A DNA stretch of 64,000 nt from the NCBI GenBank assembly GCA_023362775.1, contig JALMGJ010000017.1, positions 19,789,001 to 19,853,000 on the forward strand, read 5' to 3'. Source of the stretch: Charina bottae. Taxonomy: Eukaryota; Chordata; Lepidosauria; Squamata; Charinaidae. This document shows, one piece after another, positions 23,301 through 34,280 of the stretch (position 1 is its first letter; each line of letters begins with the position of its first letter). A model generated the notes under the pieces. That model had not been told where the DNA came from. It ran no database searches and saw only the letters and a program-made list of their open reading frames with translations. The position numbers and the translations under genes were made by a program.

Positions 23301-23751
23301 TGTTGGGGTTTGTATATACCCAGGAATTTACAGTTAGATAAATTATACTGGAGAGGCTTGATATCTAGGTGAGAGGGGAATTATTCTGCAAGTCACCCAA
23401 TTAGCAGCCATTGTTGTAGGGATGATGTGGCAGTGTATGACTCATACTACAGGTGCTAATAGTTTAGTTGGGTGTGGCAGATGATGAGAGTGACCTATAA
23501 TGTGATTGGTCAGTTTATGTATATAAGCAGAGGAGTCTGGTGTTCTTTCTTCTCGTTGCTGTTGAAACTTCTCATCGCTGTATTGCTGTATTATTTGTTA
23601 CTGCTGTTGGATGTATTTGGACTACGTATGTATATAAAGTAAATAGGCTATTTTATCTAAACTCTGCTTGAGTGTCTATTTACTGCATAGAACGTGGATC
23701 ACTGGTGTCTTGGAAAAAGGAGCAGGCCGCCCTACGGTGTGCACTCTGACA
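23301..23751 (+). repeat. 5' LTR of the copia element
   Basis: TG...CA bounded. A TATA-like tatataagcagag lies about 220 bp into the LTR, and cttctcgttgctg follows it, so the likely transcription start is near 23545. The end is fixed by matching the 3' LTR. Confidence 0.92.
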
Positions 23752-23753
23752 GT

Positions 23754-23766
23754 TTATGGGCCCAGC
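23754..23766 (+). promoter_or_regulatory. Primer binding site matching the anticodon arm of initiator tRNA-Met
   Basis: ttatgggcccagc begins two bases after the LTR end. It is the exact complement of the vertebrate initiator tRNA-Met anticodon stem-loop (gctgggcccataa) and not of any tRNA 3' end. Drosophila copia primes in this way from a tRNA-iMet fragment cut in the anticodon loop. Use of a half-tRNA here is inferred from that precedent. Confidence 0.85.
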
Positions 23767-23962
23767 AGTGGAACGTGTGCAGCTGGTATTCTGGCACAGC
23801 TGTGAGGACTTTGGAAGCCTATCCAGGAGTCGTTTGGATATCTGGGGCGATTTGGAGCTTTTGCAGGTTCCGTGCCTGGCCGTGTATTTTTCCTAGGCCT
23901 GTTTGCAGCTGAAGGACGTTCACCGACGTTCATCGGTGTCTGCCCAGGAGGGGCTGAGGAGG

Positions 23963-24919
23963 ATGAGCACAGTGAAAATGCAGCCTACAGTTGGAGGTGG
24001 TTTCCCTCTGGAAAGGCTGAATGACTCCAATTATCTGTCGTGGGCGTGCAAGATGGAAATGTTTCTTTGCCGGGAAGGTATTTGGAAAGTCGTCTATGAA
24101 CCACCAGACGAGTTGGACGATGAGGAAGTTATTTTACAGAACGAGAAAGCATTGGCAAGCATAATATTATGTTTGGAGGACAGCCAATTATGTTATATTA
24201 GAAATTTTCAGTCAGCCAGTGGGTGTTGGGAAACTTTAAGAAATGTTTATCTTAGAAGCACACCGTTATGCAAGGTTATGTTGACAAGGAAACTTTATCA
24301 TGCTAAATTACATGACAATGGGAGTATTCTTGAACATTTGCATTATATGACTGGTTTGTTCCTTGAATTAGCACAAAGAGATATGCAGTTCTCAGAAGCG
24401 CATAAAGTTTATGTAATTCTCAGTTCTCTAAATGAAACACGGGATAATTTAGCTACCAGTTTCGGGTCTTTAACTGAGAGGGATTTGACCATAAATTATT
24501 TAACTGGTCGGCTTCTGGAGGAGGAACAAAGGAGGAGAAAGGAATGTAACATAGTTAAACAGAGAACGTTTGTTAAGGAATGTTATTCTTGTAACACTGA
24601 TAATATTTTATCTGTAAAGCGTACTTGTTTTCGCTGTGGTTCTGATAAGCATTTGCAAAAGAACTGTGATGTTGCTAGAAGGAAAAAAGTCAAGCCGAGG
24701 ATTTCCAAGCAACAAAGTGCTGTCCAGCTGTCGGTGATTAATTCTGCAGGAAGGAATTTAAAGGAGACGTGGCTCCTAGACAGCGGAGCAAGCAACAATA
24801 TCGCAAATAACAGGCAGATGTTTAAAAGATTTATGCAGGCTGAACGGGATCATGTCAGCCTGGCAAACGGGAGTGTTGCATCTGTTACTGGCAGAGGGGT
24901 TATGTATGTACCAAGTTAA
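23963..24919 (+). pseudogene. copia gag and start of protease
   Basis: The ATG at 23963 is preferred over the in-frame one at 23903 because copia Gag homology (LERLNDSNYLSWACKMEMFL) starts right after it. Gag forms the particle and binds RNA. A CCHC zinc knuckle, CFRCGSDKHLQKNC, lies at about 24625-24666. The aspartic protease active site WLLDSGAS is at about 24769-24792, inside the same frame, as expected for a single Gag-Pol polyprotein. The frame ends at a TAA (24917) that splits protease from the downstream region. The same frame continues after it, so this is a nonsense change and not a frameshift. Confidence 0.9.
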
Positions 24920-24934
24920 AATACTGAAATATCT

Positions 24935-26254
24935 ATGCTATGTGTACCAGACTTAGAGTATAACATCATAAGTGTTTCTCAGTTGGATAAACAGGGTTAT
25001 GATGTAAGGTTTGGGAAGGGTGAATGCATTATTATGAAAGATAATCGTGTCTGTGGTGAGGGTGTATTACAGAACAGTTTGCATGAAATGAAACCCAGGA
25101 CAGAACTAACCTATGATGTAGCTATGATCAACAAACCAACCCATGATTCATGTGAACATCTGTGGCATAGACGGTTGGGGCATCCAAGTTTCAAAGTAGT
25201 TGGAAAGATGTCAGAAGCAAGTTCTGGAATGAATTTGAAACTGTGCCAAGCTTACCTGGATTGCACGGCATGTAAGTTTGCAAAGTCTAAGGTGTATCCT
25301 GTAAGCAAATTTAGTGATAGAAAGTCACATAAATGTTTTGAATTAGTTCACGCTGACCTAATTGGCCCATTACCAGCCACATTAGGTGGTGCTAAATATG
25401 TTTTAGTCATTGTGGACGATTTCACCAGATTTGTGTTCTGTTACCTATTGAAAGCTAAAAGCCAAAAATTTGATAAGTGCAGAAATTGGGTGCAGTTTGT
25501 GGAACGTAGATATAGCACAAAGGTCTGTAGTTTATAGACTGACTGGGGAACTGAGTTTATGAGTGGGAGTTTTCAGCAATGGCTCAGTAGGAGGGGCATT
25601 GCGCACAAGAGAACCAATCCGCATAGTTCAGCTGAGAATGGCGTGGCGGAACGAAGGAATTTAGCACTACAGACAGTAAAGGATTCTTTATTAGCTGACT
25701 CAGGGCTATCTAGAGGATACTGGGGAGAGGCTATACTGACTGCTAATTATTTAATTAACAGGTTGTGGAGTGTGTCCGTAAATCAAACACCATATTATAT
25801 GTTGTATGGCAAGAAGCCATCATTAACTCATTTGAAGGTGTTTGGGTGCACTGCCTATGTTCACATGCATAAGGAGGTACGTAGGAAAGGGCAGGCAAAA
25901 GCACAGAAGATGACGTTTGTGGGGTATGAGCCAGGAACCAAGGGATATAGGTTCACTGATGGCAGGAGACTTGTGATTTCAAGATCAGCAAGTTTCAGCG
26001 AGCATAGCAATTGTCAGAAGTTACATGGAGGGAGTCAGGTTTTTCTTCCTGGTCAGGGACAGGTCGAGCTATCAGAGCGACAACGGTCCAATGATGTGAT
26101 TATCAAGGAAGAGGAAGTAACTCCTAGTGTGCCAATAAAGCAGGATGCTACTGTATTGCGCAGATCTGAAAGAGTTAACAAGGGCATACCACCTCAATGT
26201 TACAAACCAGGTGATGTTAAAGTGTGTTTTGTTAATTATGAACCTCGTAGTTAA
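24935..26254 (+). pseudogene. copia GAG-pre-integrase and integrase
   Basis: The frame is the same as gag. It reads MLCVPDLEYNIISVSQLDKQ, then the HHCC zinc-binding module (HLWHRRLGHPSF, then CTACKFAKSK). The catalytic core follows: FELVHADLIGPLP with the first Asp, VIVDDFTRFVFCY with the second, and after an in-frame TAG at 25535 the TDWGTEF and AENGVAERRN blocks containing the catalytic Glu region. The copia-typical GKKPSLTHLKVFGCTAYVH is at about 25810. The tail runs to a double stop (TAA TAG) at 26252-26257. The protein would insert the cDNA into the genome. It is non-functional as it stands because of the stops. Confidence 0.9.
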
Positions 26255-26263
26255 TAGGAGGTA

Positions 26264-27579
26264 ATGGAGTTGCCACCACAAGAGCAGAATAAATGGAAAG
26301 CTGCTATGGATGTGGAAATGAATGCCATTAATTCCCATAAGGTTTTTAAATCTACCAGGGTGCCTGAGGGGCATAGAGCAGTAGATTATAAATGTGGGAG
26401 GAAATTTAGATGACTGAAGCTCCAGGATATGAATCTAATGATGCAGGTAGAGTGTACAAAATGCAGAAAGCGTTGTATGGACTCAGGCAATCGGCACGTT
26501 GCTGGAATCTGCGATTAGGTGAGGCATTGTAAAGAATGGGGTTTAAGTGTAGCAAGGCTGACCCATGTCTGTACATAAAGCAATGTGATAATGATGAACA
26601 GGTGTTGCTTTTGATCTTTGTAGATGATTTGTGTTTTATAGCTAAAGATCAAAGGAGGGTAATTGAATTTACTGAAAAACTGAAGCAACAATTTGATGTT
26701 AAAGATCTGGGAGAGATTAGAAATTACCTAGGTGTAGGTATTCAGAAGGCTGATGGGGGTTACGTTCTAGAGCAGTGGAGGAAAATTGAACAGCTGCTAA
26801 GAGAAAACGATATGGAACATAGCAAGGAGGTTCCTACCCCGATGACAACTGATTTTGTTAAGACAGAGGCTGGAGACAATGACCAAACTTCATGTAATCA
26901 AGAACACTATTAGTCAATAATTGGAAGTTTATTGTATTTAGCACAATGGTCGCATCCCTATATCGGGAATGCGGTGAATGTACTGAGTAGGTATGTTGTG
27001 CAACCTACCCAGAGGCATTGGAAAGGTATTAAACGTGTGTTTAGATATGTTAAAGGGACTATTAATAAATGTTTGTTGATAAAACCTTGTAAACCATTGG
27101 AATTAAAATGCTATGTAGATAGTGATTGGGGTAATGATGTACATGATAGGAAATCTATGTCAGGATTGTTTATTATGTTTGGTGACACCTTGGTGGGGTG
27201 GAGATCTCAGAAACAGAGTTCTGTTGTCGTATCTACTGCAGAGGCAGAGTATGCTGCACTATCTGACCTATGTTCAGAGTTAATATGGTATAGGAAATTG
27301 TTAAGGGATGTAAATGTAACAATTGAGGGTCCTATATGTGTATATGAAGACAGTGAAGCGTGTTTACAGATGGCAAAGAATGATAGGATCAGAGGGAGCA
27401 GCAAACATGTGGTTATCAAATATCACAATGTTAGGAATGCTGTAAAAGAATCTCTGATTAATTTGCAATATTGTCCATCTGAGAGTAATGTAGCAGATGT
27501 GATGACAAAGCCTCTAAGTATAGAGAGACATAGGATGTGTGTATCCAATATGTGTATGTCTTCTATTCTGTATAAGTGA
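26264..27579 (+). pseudogene. copia reverse transcriptase and RNase H, with internal deletion
   Basis: The RT start (EQNKWKAAMDVEMNAI) is joined near 26400 to the segment MTEAPGYESNDAG. By comparison with the second copia copy about 75-80 codons are missing, including the first catalytic Asp motif; the reading frame also changes there. After the deletion come KALYGLRQSARCWN, the FVDD catalytic box (26617-26628), and RNase H blocks CYVDSDWGND and KQSSVVVSTAEAEYAALSDL. Further stops lie at 26530 and 26911. The end corresponds to the usual copia C-terminus (CPSESNVADVMTKPL). Confidence 0.9.
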
Positions 27580-27596
27580 AATGTAATATCTATTGT

Positions 27597-27608
27597 AAAT
27601 TGGAGGGG
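27597..27608 (+). promoter_or_regulatory. Polypurine tract of the copia element
   Basis: The purine-rich aattggaggg-gg run lies immediately before the 3' LTR. It is the plus-strand primer position. Confidence 0.75.
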
Positions 27609-28045
27609 TGTTGGGGTTTGTATATACCCAGGAATTTACAGTTAGATAAATTATACTGGAGAGGCTTGATATCTAGGTGAGAGGGGAATTATTTTGCAAG
27701 TCACCCAATTAGCAGCCATTGTTGTAGGGATGATGTGGCAGTGTATGACTCATACTACAGGTGCTAATAGTTTAGTTGGGTGTGGCAGATGATGAGAGTG
27801 ACCTATAATGTGATTGGTCAGTTTATGTATATATACAGAGAAGTCTGGTGTTCTTTCTTCTCGTTTGCTGTAACTTCTCATTGCTGTATCATTTGTTACT
27901 ACTGTTGGATGTATTTGGACTATGTATGTATATAAAGTAAATAGGCTATTTTATCTAATCTCTGCTTGAGTGTCTATTTACTGCATAGAACGTGGATCAC
28001 TGGTATCTTGGAAAAAGGAGCAGGCCGCCCCACGGTGCGCACTCT

Positions 28046-28049
<4 letters not shown>
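27609..28049 (+). repeat. 3' LTR of the copia element
   Basis: It matches 23301-23751 with a shorter tract near the cttctcattgctgtat region. It ends CTCTGACA and is followed at once by (GA)n. Confidence 0.92.

Positions 28050-28105
<56 letters not shown>
28050..28105 (+). repeat. (GA)n microsatellite, copia target
   Basis: About 28 GA units abut the 3' LTR. The 5' flank ends in a shorter GA/GT run, so the element probably landed in this repeat. Confidence 0.95.
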
Positions 28106-28107
<2 letters not shown>

Positions 28108-29060
28108 CAACTATTTCCCTCTAAGAATAGGTGGCAACAAAATGACAAATAATTATAAGAGCATTTCATTGTATTGCAAGAAAGGACAGTCAGAAAAGAC
28201 TGGGTGTCAGTATTATTTACTGTGAATATAAACTTCCATTCTGAATCCAAAATGCATGTTCCTTTGAGTAGCAGAACGTGCTTTCAAAATGGATTGAACA
28301 CTAATTTGATTTTAGTACTGCATGATTTACCTGATACATTTAGTTTTAAATGACAAAATAAAAAGTAGGACATGATATGCTAGCTTAAGATACAGCTCTT
28401 TCACCAACAAGCTGGGATGAGATCTCTCTCTCTCTCTCTCTCTCTCTTGTGTGTGTGGGTATGTGCATGTGTATATAAAACTGTCACAATTCCCTTTGAT
28501 TGCTCAGTGGGACTATATATTCCAAATAGGGCTGCACTTGAAAGACCTTCACTTAACCACACATTTAGTGTGCAAGGGGAAGCTTTCCAGGAAGAGCAAA
28601 GATGAATTATGCTCTTCTGAGGCTGTATCTACAGTTGTAGCTAAAATAGCCCAGCCACGGCTACAGTGCCAATGAATCATGGGGATTTCACATATTTATT
28701 AGAACACATTTAAGCTCAGTCAGCAACTGAGTGGTGAAACTGAGCAGGAGTAGAAGATCATGATCATTCTCACCCAAAATGGAATGCAAGGAAGTCTCAC
28801 AGATATAATTACCATTTCCTTTATGCATCCTCTTACAACCAGATTTCTCAGAGGACATTTCCTTATTAAACTCTTACACTCTCACTTCAATAATGTGTAG
28901 CTGAGCACAATAAAATTTAACACTGTGATTTATCTATCCTGTGTAAACCTGCCTGTTTATTAAGGATACTCTTTCCTTCAATATGGAAGCAATATGTTAT
29001 GTTTAGATATGAGAGAGGTTCTTTTCAGTTGTGGCACCCTAATTTTAGAAGATGATATCT
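28106..29060. other. Unannotated sequence with (CT)n
   Basis: A (CT)n run is at 28424-28447, followed by a GT-rich patch. Nothing else is recognised. Confidence 0.4.
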
Positions 29061-29071
29061 TCCCCAATACA

Positions 29072-29406
29072 GGGGCATGGTGGCTCAGCGGGTAAGACGC
29101 TAGGCTTGTCGATCGGAAGATCGCACGTTCGGAGGTTCGAATCCCTAGCCCTGCATGACGGAGTGAGCTCCCGCACTTGCCCCAGCTCTTGCCAACCTAG
29201 CAATTCGAAAGCATGCAAATGCAAATAGATGAATAGGTACCACTTCGGTGGGTAGGTAACAGCGTTCTGCGTGTGTCATGCCGGCCACATGACCGCGGAA
29301 GCGTCTTCGGACAACGCTGGCTCTTTGGCTAACAAACGGAGATGAGCACCGGCCCCTAGAGTCGGACACGACTGCACAAATGTCCGGGGGGAACCTTTAC
29401 CTTTAC
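29072..29406 (+). mobile_element. Sauria-type SINE
   Basis: A well-preserved copy with box A-like and box B (ggttcgaatcc) motifs, the shared body, the BovB-like gagtcggacacgactg near the 3' end and a (ctttac) tail. The flanks share tatcttcccca, an 11-bp TSD. It is nearly identical by eye to the 63 kb copy. Confidence 0.93.
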
Positions 29407-30614
29407 TATCTTCCCCAAAGCCAATTTATCCTTGCATTGGTTTCATTTCAGAGCCAAGCAAAAACAGTATTCATCCAAATCTGTAGGTCTCAGTGACAGT
29501 GGCTCAGTTTGTACTTTTAGGTTGGTTTGTGTGGTATTCATTTGATTTTTGATTGCATTCCATTCTGAGATATATTGATATTATGTGGATTATAACTTTT
29601 TAAATATCTATTTCTGTACCTAATGTCTTCCTGGGATACAACTACTGCTCAGGGGCAGAATGGATGCTTCTCTTATGTTTGCTTCACATCCTTTCCAGGA
29701 CATAATGAAAATGATTACTGCTGGTCATTATGGAAAGAGATTGCTTGGAAAGAGAAGCTTGGCATAATCTGACTGGATGTAGGACAATTTCTTAATTTTC
29801 TTCTTACTATTTATATTGCTCCAAGGTCATCTGGTGGGCTTTGGCTGAGTAGGCCTTTGAATGAAGGCCTTCTCTTCTGTAGCTCCTATTAATTTCAATG
29901 GGGGCTTCTGCATTAGAATTTCCTGATGAGTTATGTCCCCCAGAACATCATTTCCTTCATGTCTTCAAGCAGAGAAAAAATATCAGGTTATTCACTGAAT
30001 GTTTTTCTGAAGTCATCTCCTTTAGATCCTATCTTTCTAAGATACCTTTCATACCTTTTGTAGTTTTTAAAGGTCACCCTTGGCACTGAATGGAAGACAA
30101 AGTGGTACATAATAATATTAGATAAACAATTGGTTTATAAGTGTTATTTTTTGGCATCCTTGGAAGCCTCTAATATGTTGATTTTAGTGGACAGATGAAT
30201 TATCTTGGGTTATCTTGACTGCATCAACCTTTTCTCTTTCAAACAATGTTATTCCTGAAGGGCAGATGAAGAAATCATCTTAATATAAATTGATATATAC
30301 ACCGCTGCTTGAGAAATGTGTGGGTTTGTTTCTTTTGAGGGCCAGATATACTGCAGAAAGAAAGAGCAAAAGAGAAAAGAGACAGCATCCAACAATGCAG
30401 GGGTTTTTAAGAATTTTATTCCACTGGGATTTTTAAAAATAAGAACCCTTATTTACATTTGCATATTTTCTTATAAACAGGAAAGAAAGCAGGTGATAGA
30501 TTCATCCATCCATAAGAGGACTCTTAAGAGTGTAGATCTGAATCATGTAGTAATTTTTCAAATAGACTTGTAGTACTGAAGTAGGCCTGAAGTTGATGGT
30601 AGTTGGTGTGGAGG
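29407..30614. other. Unannotated sequence
   Basis: No gene or repeat recognised. Confidence 0.4.
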
Positions 30615-30674
30615 AAGAGATTTTATTGGCTGTTGTGGGTCTTCCGGGCTGTGTGGCCGTGTTCTGGAAGTTGT

Positions 30675-30720
30675 GGTTCCTAACGTTTCGCCAGCATCTG
30701 TGGCCAGCATCTTCAGAGGG
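30675..30720 (-). ncRNA. Hammerhead-like motif, left arm of family C
   Basis: On the minus strand: CTGAAGA (30716-30710), a weak helix II, then GAAACGTT. It mirrors the right-arm motif. Confidence 0.45.
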
Positions 30721-30775
30721 CAGGAGCACAGATAGAAGCAAAATCTCTGTGAGCAAAATCTCTATCTGTGCTCCT

Positions 30776-30820
30776 GCCCTCTGAAGATGCTGGCCACAGA
30801 TGCTGGCGAAACGTTAGGAA
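30776..30820 (+). ncRNA. Hammerhead-like motif, right arm of family C
   Basis: CTGAAGA is at 30781-30787. Helix II is weak (gct/ggc after one unpaired base). GAAA is at 30808-30811, followed by CGTT, so the cleavage triplet would be GTT at 30813-30815 with an extremely short helix III. Helix I pairs cct (30778-30780) with agg (30816-30818). Confidence 0.45.
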
Positions 30821-30916
30821 CCACAACTTCCAGAACACGGCCACACAGCCCGGAAGACCCACAACAGCCATCGAACTCCGGCCGTGAAAGCCTTCGACAA
30901 TACAAGAGATTTTATT

Positions 30917-31461
30917 CTTTACCAGTTTAGGTAACAAATTCGGAAGACAGAGTGGTTAGAAAAACTAGGAGAAGGGGTCATGGAAGTCATGAAGAACGCT
31001 TTCAAGTATGCAGTAGTACTGGATAGTTACACAATAGGTTGATAAAGTTGGTTTTGTAATAATAAATCTTGAGGTGTGACCACCGGGATAGGTAGACTAA
31101 TATACAGTACAGTGCATAATCTTTTAGATGAAATATTTATTTATTTCAGTTATGTAACATTTCAAAAATATTGGCTATTTCTCTGTTACAGTGGAAAGAC
31201 TAAATAATTGAACCAAATTGAAGTGAAGAAGTAAAATGCAAGAAACTTTTTGTAGAGTTAGTAAAACAAGGATGTTTTCAATTCCTAAGAAGCATAAATA
31301 TAAGCTGCCATATATACAATATTAACTGGTAGAAATATGTGGAAAATGAGGCTTGGATATCTTTAGTTTTGTCAGGGTAGTTCTGAGGAATGTCATTATG
31401 ACCAACCCATCATGATTTTAGCTGTATATACACTATCACCTGGGTACAGTAACTATCTTTA
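30917..31461. other. Unannotated AT-rich spacer
   Basis: Nothing recognised. Confidence 0.4.
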
Positions 31462-32500
31462 TTGTTTGTTTATTTATTTATCTATCAGATTTATCACCAT
31501 CCATCTCCCCCAAGGGGGACTCTGGGCGGTTTACAATAAAATATAATTAATTAAAATACAATTATAAATAGACTACAATAAGCATCAGAATAACAGATTT
31601 ATAGATGTAATAAATATAATAAAACCCAGATGGCAGAGTCTTCTTAAGTCCATGGGTAAAAAGGACACTCTAGGGCAGAGCTTTCCAAACTGTGTGTCGC
31701 GACACAAAAGTGTGTGGCCACACACAGTCTGGTGTGTCGCCACACAACCCGGAAGCGCTGATCATCATCAGCGCTTCCAGGTTTTCCAGCGGTGACACAC
31801 CAACTGCAGCGCGCAAAACCCGAAAGTGGCAGCAGCGCTTCCAGGTTTTTGCGCGCTGCCGCACTTCTGGGTTTTCCCGCGGTGACACACCAACGCCAGT
31901 TGGTGTGTCGCCGCGGGAAAAACTTTGGAAAGCCCTGCTCTAGGGCTACCCTAAGGTGCTAGCCATCCCCGAGTGTACTTTTTCCTTCCCGCCCCAGGCA
32001 TGTTGACAAAACCAGGTTTTAAGTTTTTTTTGAAAGTCCAGGAGCGAAGGGGCCTGTCTTACCTCCGGGGGAAGAATGTTCCAAAGGGGAGGGGCTACTG
32101 CAGAGAAGGCACGCTTCCGTGACCCCATTAGATGGAATACTTTAACAGATGGGATCCGTAGCATGCCCTCTCTGCATGCCCAGGTGGGATGGAACGATGT
32201 GATGGGGATGAGACGGTCCCTTAGGTAACCTGGTCCCATGCCATGTAGGGCTTTAAAGGTAATAACCAAGACCTTGAATTGGACCTGGAAGCAGACTGGA
32301 ACCCAGTGCAGCTTGCGCAGTAAAGGTGTTATGTGTGTCCACCTTGGGACACCCAGAATTGTCCATGTGGCTGCATTCTGGATCAGCTGTAGCTTCTGGA
32401 TATTCTTCAAAGGTAGCCCCATGTAGAGTGCATTACAGTAGTCTATATGGGAGATAACCAGTGACCGTTCGAAGGGCCTCTCGTTCCAAGATATCTTAAC
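31462..32500 (-). pseudogene. L2-type LINE, 5'-truncated
   Basis: From about 32475 down to 31950 the minus strand encodes the C-terminal region of the L2 ORF: LVISHIDYCNALYMGLPLK, LQLIQNAAT, HITPLLRKLHWVPVCFQVQF and FKALHGMGPGYL, ending near LKTWFCQHAW. The same blocks occur in the 49386-51323 copy. This part is open, but truncation has removed the endonuclease and RT. The 3' UTR and the TTTA-containing end follow at 31700-31462, split by a hAT MITE. The 5' break is next to ccctaaccctaa. Confidence 0.85.
31676..31937. mobile_element. hAT-type MITE inside L2
   Basis: A 262-bp non-autonomous DNA transposon. The termini are cagagctttccaaac and, inverted, cagggctttccaaag. An exact 8-bp duplication, ctctaggg, lies at 31668-31675 and 31938-31945, as expected for hAT. 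The interior is GC-rich and internally repetitive, with repeated gtgtgtcgc and cgcttccaggttttc blocks in both orientations. It encodes no transposase. Confidence 0.88.
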
Positions 32501-32519
32501 CCTAACCCTAATAGGGAAT

Positions 32520-32860
32520 GCCATTCATATTTATCCTTATATACTTATCCTTATTTATACTTCTTAATTTATCCACTTTACAGATTCTCATGAAAGTTTA
32601 CAATAACAGTGGAAGCAACCAATAAAAGCTAACCGCAACACAGAAATCCAAAAGAGGTAAAAACGAAACATCAGTCCTACATCAGGGTAGCCTGTCACTA
32701 GCACTAAAATCCCTATAGAACAAGGTGGTCTTTAGGAGCTTATGGAAACTTGGGAGGGAGGGCTGAGAACCTTAGGTGGAAGGGTGTTCCAAAGCATGGG
32801 ACCATCATCCAGAAGGCATGGCAGAAAGACATTAAGAGGAACCCTGTTAATTTTGTTTTC
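32520..32860 (-). mobile_element. L2-related relic
   Basis: Faint similarity to the antisense L2 3' region (ggtggaagggtgttccaaag-atgggacc and the preceding spacing). The call is tentative. Confidence 0.35.
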
Positions 32861-34270
32861 TTACAATTTTAAAAAATAAAAGATAAATGGTAGATGACAG
32901 CTACCTGAAGAGAAAATTAAATCCAATTCAAATGAAACCTATCCTTTAATGAAGTTGAAGTAAAATTTGCTATGATGTACAAAGCCTAACCTTTCTCCTG
33001 TGGCTGCCAGAGTGACAGAACACCTCACTAGGGCAGCCTATTTCTTTTCCTTTTTGATGGTTTGAGCATAGGAATTTCATGCAGGTGGAATAAGGGCCTT
33101 CCAGAAGATCGTCATCCCATTGATACCCAGAAGGTTCACAGGACTTACTGTACATGGTGGTCTTCCTCTAGCATTGTCCACAAGTGGTGACATTCACTGC
33201 AGTACATTTCCTATGGAGGCTGGAAATCATGGATTTTTTAAAAGTTATATGTATCAGATATTTCTTTGGTTAGAACTTTGAAAAAAACATTACATGCTTT
33301 TCAACCCCTGGCTCAGGATTAAAGGCCTGCAGTTTAGGATGATGACAGCCCACCACTATGCAAAGCTGCAAAGGCCTTCCAGAGAGTCTCTGAGTACTGT
33401 AGCTTCTCCACAAAGAACCAAGGTTGGCTGGAACAGAGATATTTGGGCATGGACAGAAATCAATATTGACCATCAGCTGACATAACTGCCATAACTCAGT
33501 GATCAGATCTCAGCAGCTCCCCATTTACTACCATGGTAGATGATGCTGGGAGAGAAAAGAATGGCAAGGAATTTACCAATTTCTGCTCTGAAACTATCTT
33601 GCATTAAACTGTGTGAGGGCAGCAACACTGATCTTTTATATAGATGTACTTTCCCCCTGACTCAAGGTCATCCATTTATTCTTTGGCTGAAAGACCAGTT
33701 GACAGCAAATCCATATTAGTGATTGGGATGCAACATCTGATGACCCTAGAAATATTTACTTATATTCACAATGGCTATGTCTTGCAACTTAATGTGGTAT
33801 TAGCTTGCTATATCTGTTGGGTTTTCACTGCTCCTGAAATATATTTTGAGGCAGGTAAGTGATGATTCCCAGACCCTGAAGTAGGCATCACCAAGAGAGG
33901 AGAGAAATTCTTGATGGCAGAAGAGGAGCTCACTGATGTTTTTCTATTTCTATAGTAGCCCTGCCTGCTACTATGCTTCAATGGCCAGAATGGGGCATCA
34001 TCCTAAAGCATTATGGGTACTTCAGTATCGTAGATGCTTCCATGGATGAACTGGGAGAAACAATAGTGAATTTTGAATTACTTACTAACTCACTTTGCCC
34101 CATTCCTCTAAAATGTCATAAATTCTGCATCCCTGAACCAAAATGTATTGTACTATACGGATTAATTTAAAAAGAAAGAAAAGGAAAAAAGGTAATGGTA
34201 ATTTCTACCATTCTTTCCTTTCAATACTTAGGAGGCATTGCATTAGATTTACACTGATATTTCTGTTTGT
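32861..34270. other. Unannotated sequence
   Basis: No gene or repeat recognised. Confidence 0.4.
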
Positions 34271-34280
34271 CATGGTGTTG

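Larger units (their letters stand above)
23301..28049 (+). mobile_element. Ty1-copia LTR retrotransposon, complete outline, inactive
   Basis: Two direct LTRs of about 451 and 441 bp, both starting TGTTGGGG and ending CTCTGACA, enclose primer site, gag, protease, integrase, RT-RNase H and a polypurine tract in copia order (integrase before RT). The LTRs differ by small indels and substitutions, so the insertion is not fresh. The left flank ends in a (GA)n-(GT)n run and the right flank is (GA)n, so an expected 5-bp duplication cannot be read with confidence. Copia elements are sparse in vertebrates. Confidence 0.93.
30628..30903. mobile_element. Palindromic PLE-like insertion, family C
   Basis: The insertion is delimited by a 13-bp duplication, aagagattttatt (30615-30627 and 30904-30916). 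It consists of two copies of one sequence head to head: gttgtgggtcttccgggctg at the left reappears as cagcccggaagacccacaac at the right, and the centre is a short agcaaaatctctgtgagcaa spacer. The right arm has an extra gaactccggccgtgaaagcc and ttcgacaatac end. Each arm holds a hammerhead-like core. No protein-coding part remains. PLE assignment is from remembered resemblance to common reptile PLE 3' ends. Confidence 0.6.

Noticed and set aside
29072..29406. tRNA gene
   Set aside because: Box A/B-like motifs are present, but the unit is a SINE with a long body and a LINE-like tail; the head does not close into an intact cloverleaf by eye.
32495..32515. Interstitial telomere repeat (ccctaaccctaa)
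   Set aside because: Only about two and a half units at the broken L2 edge; too short for a telomeric signal.
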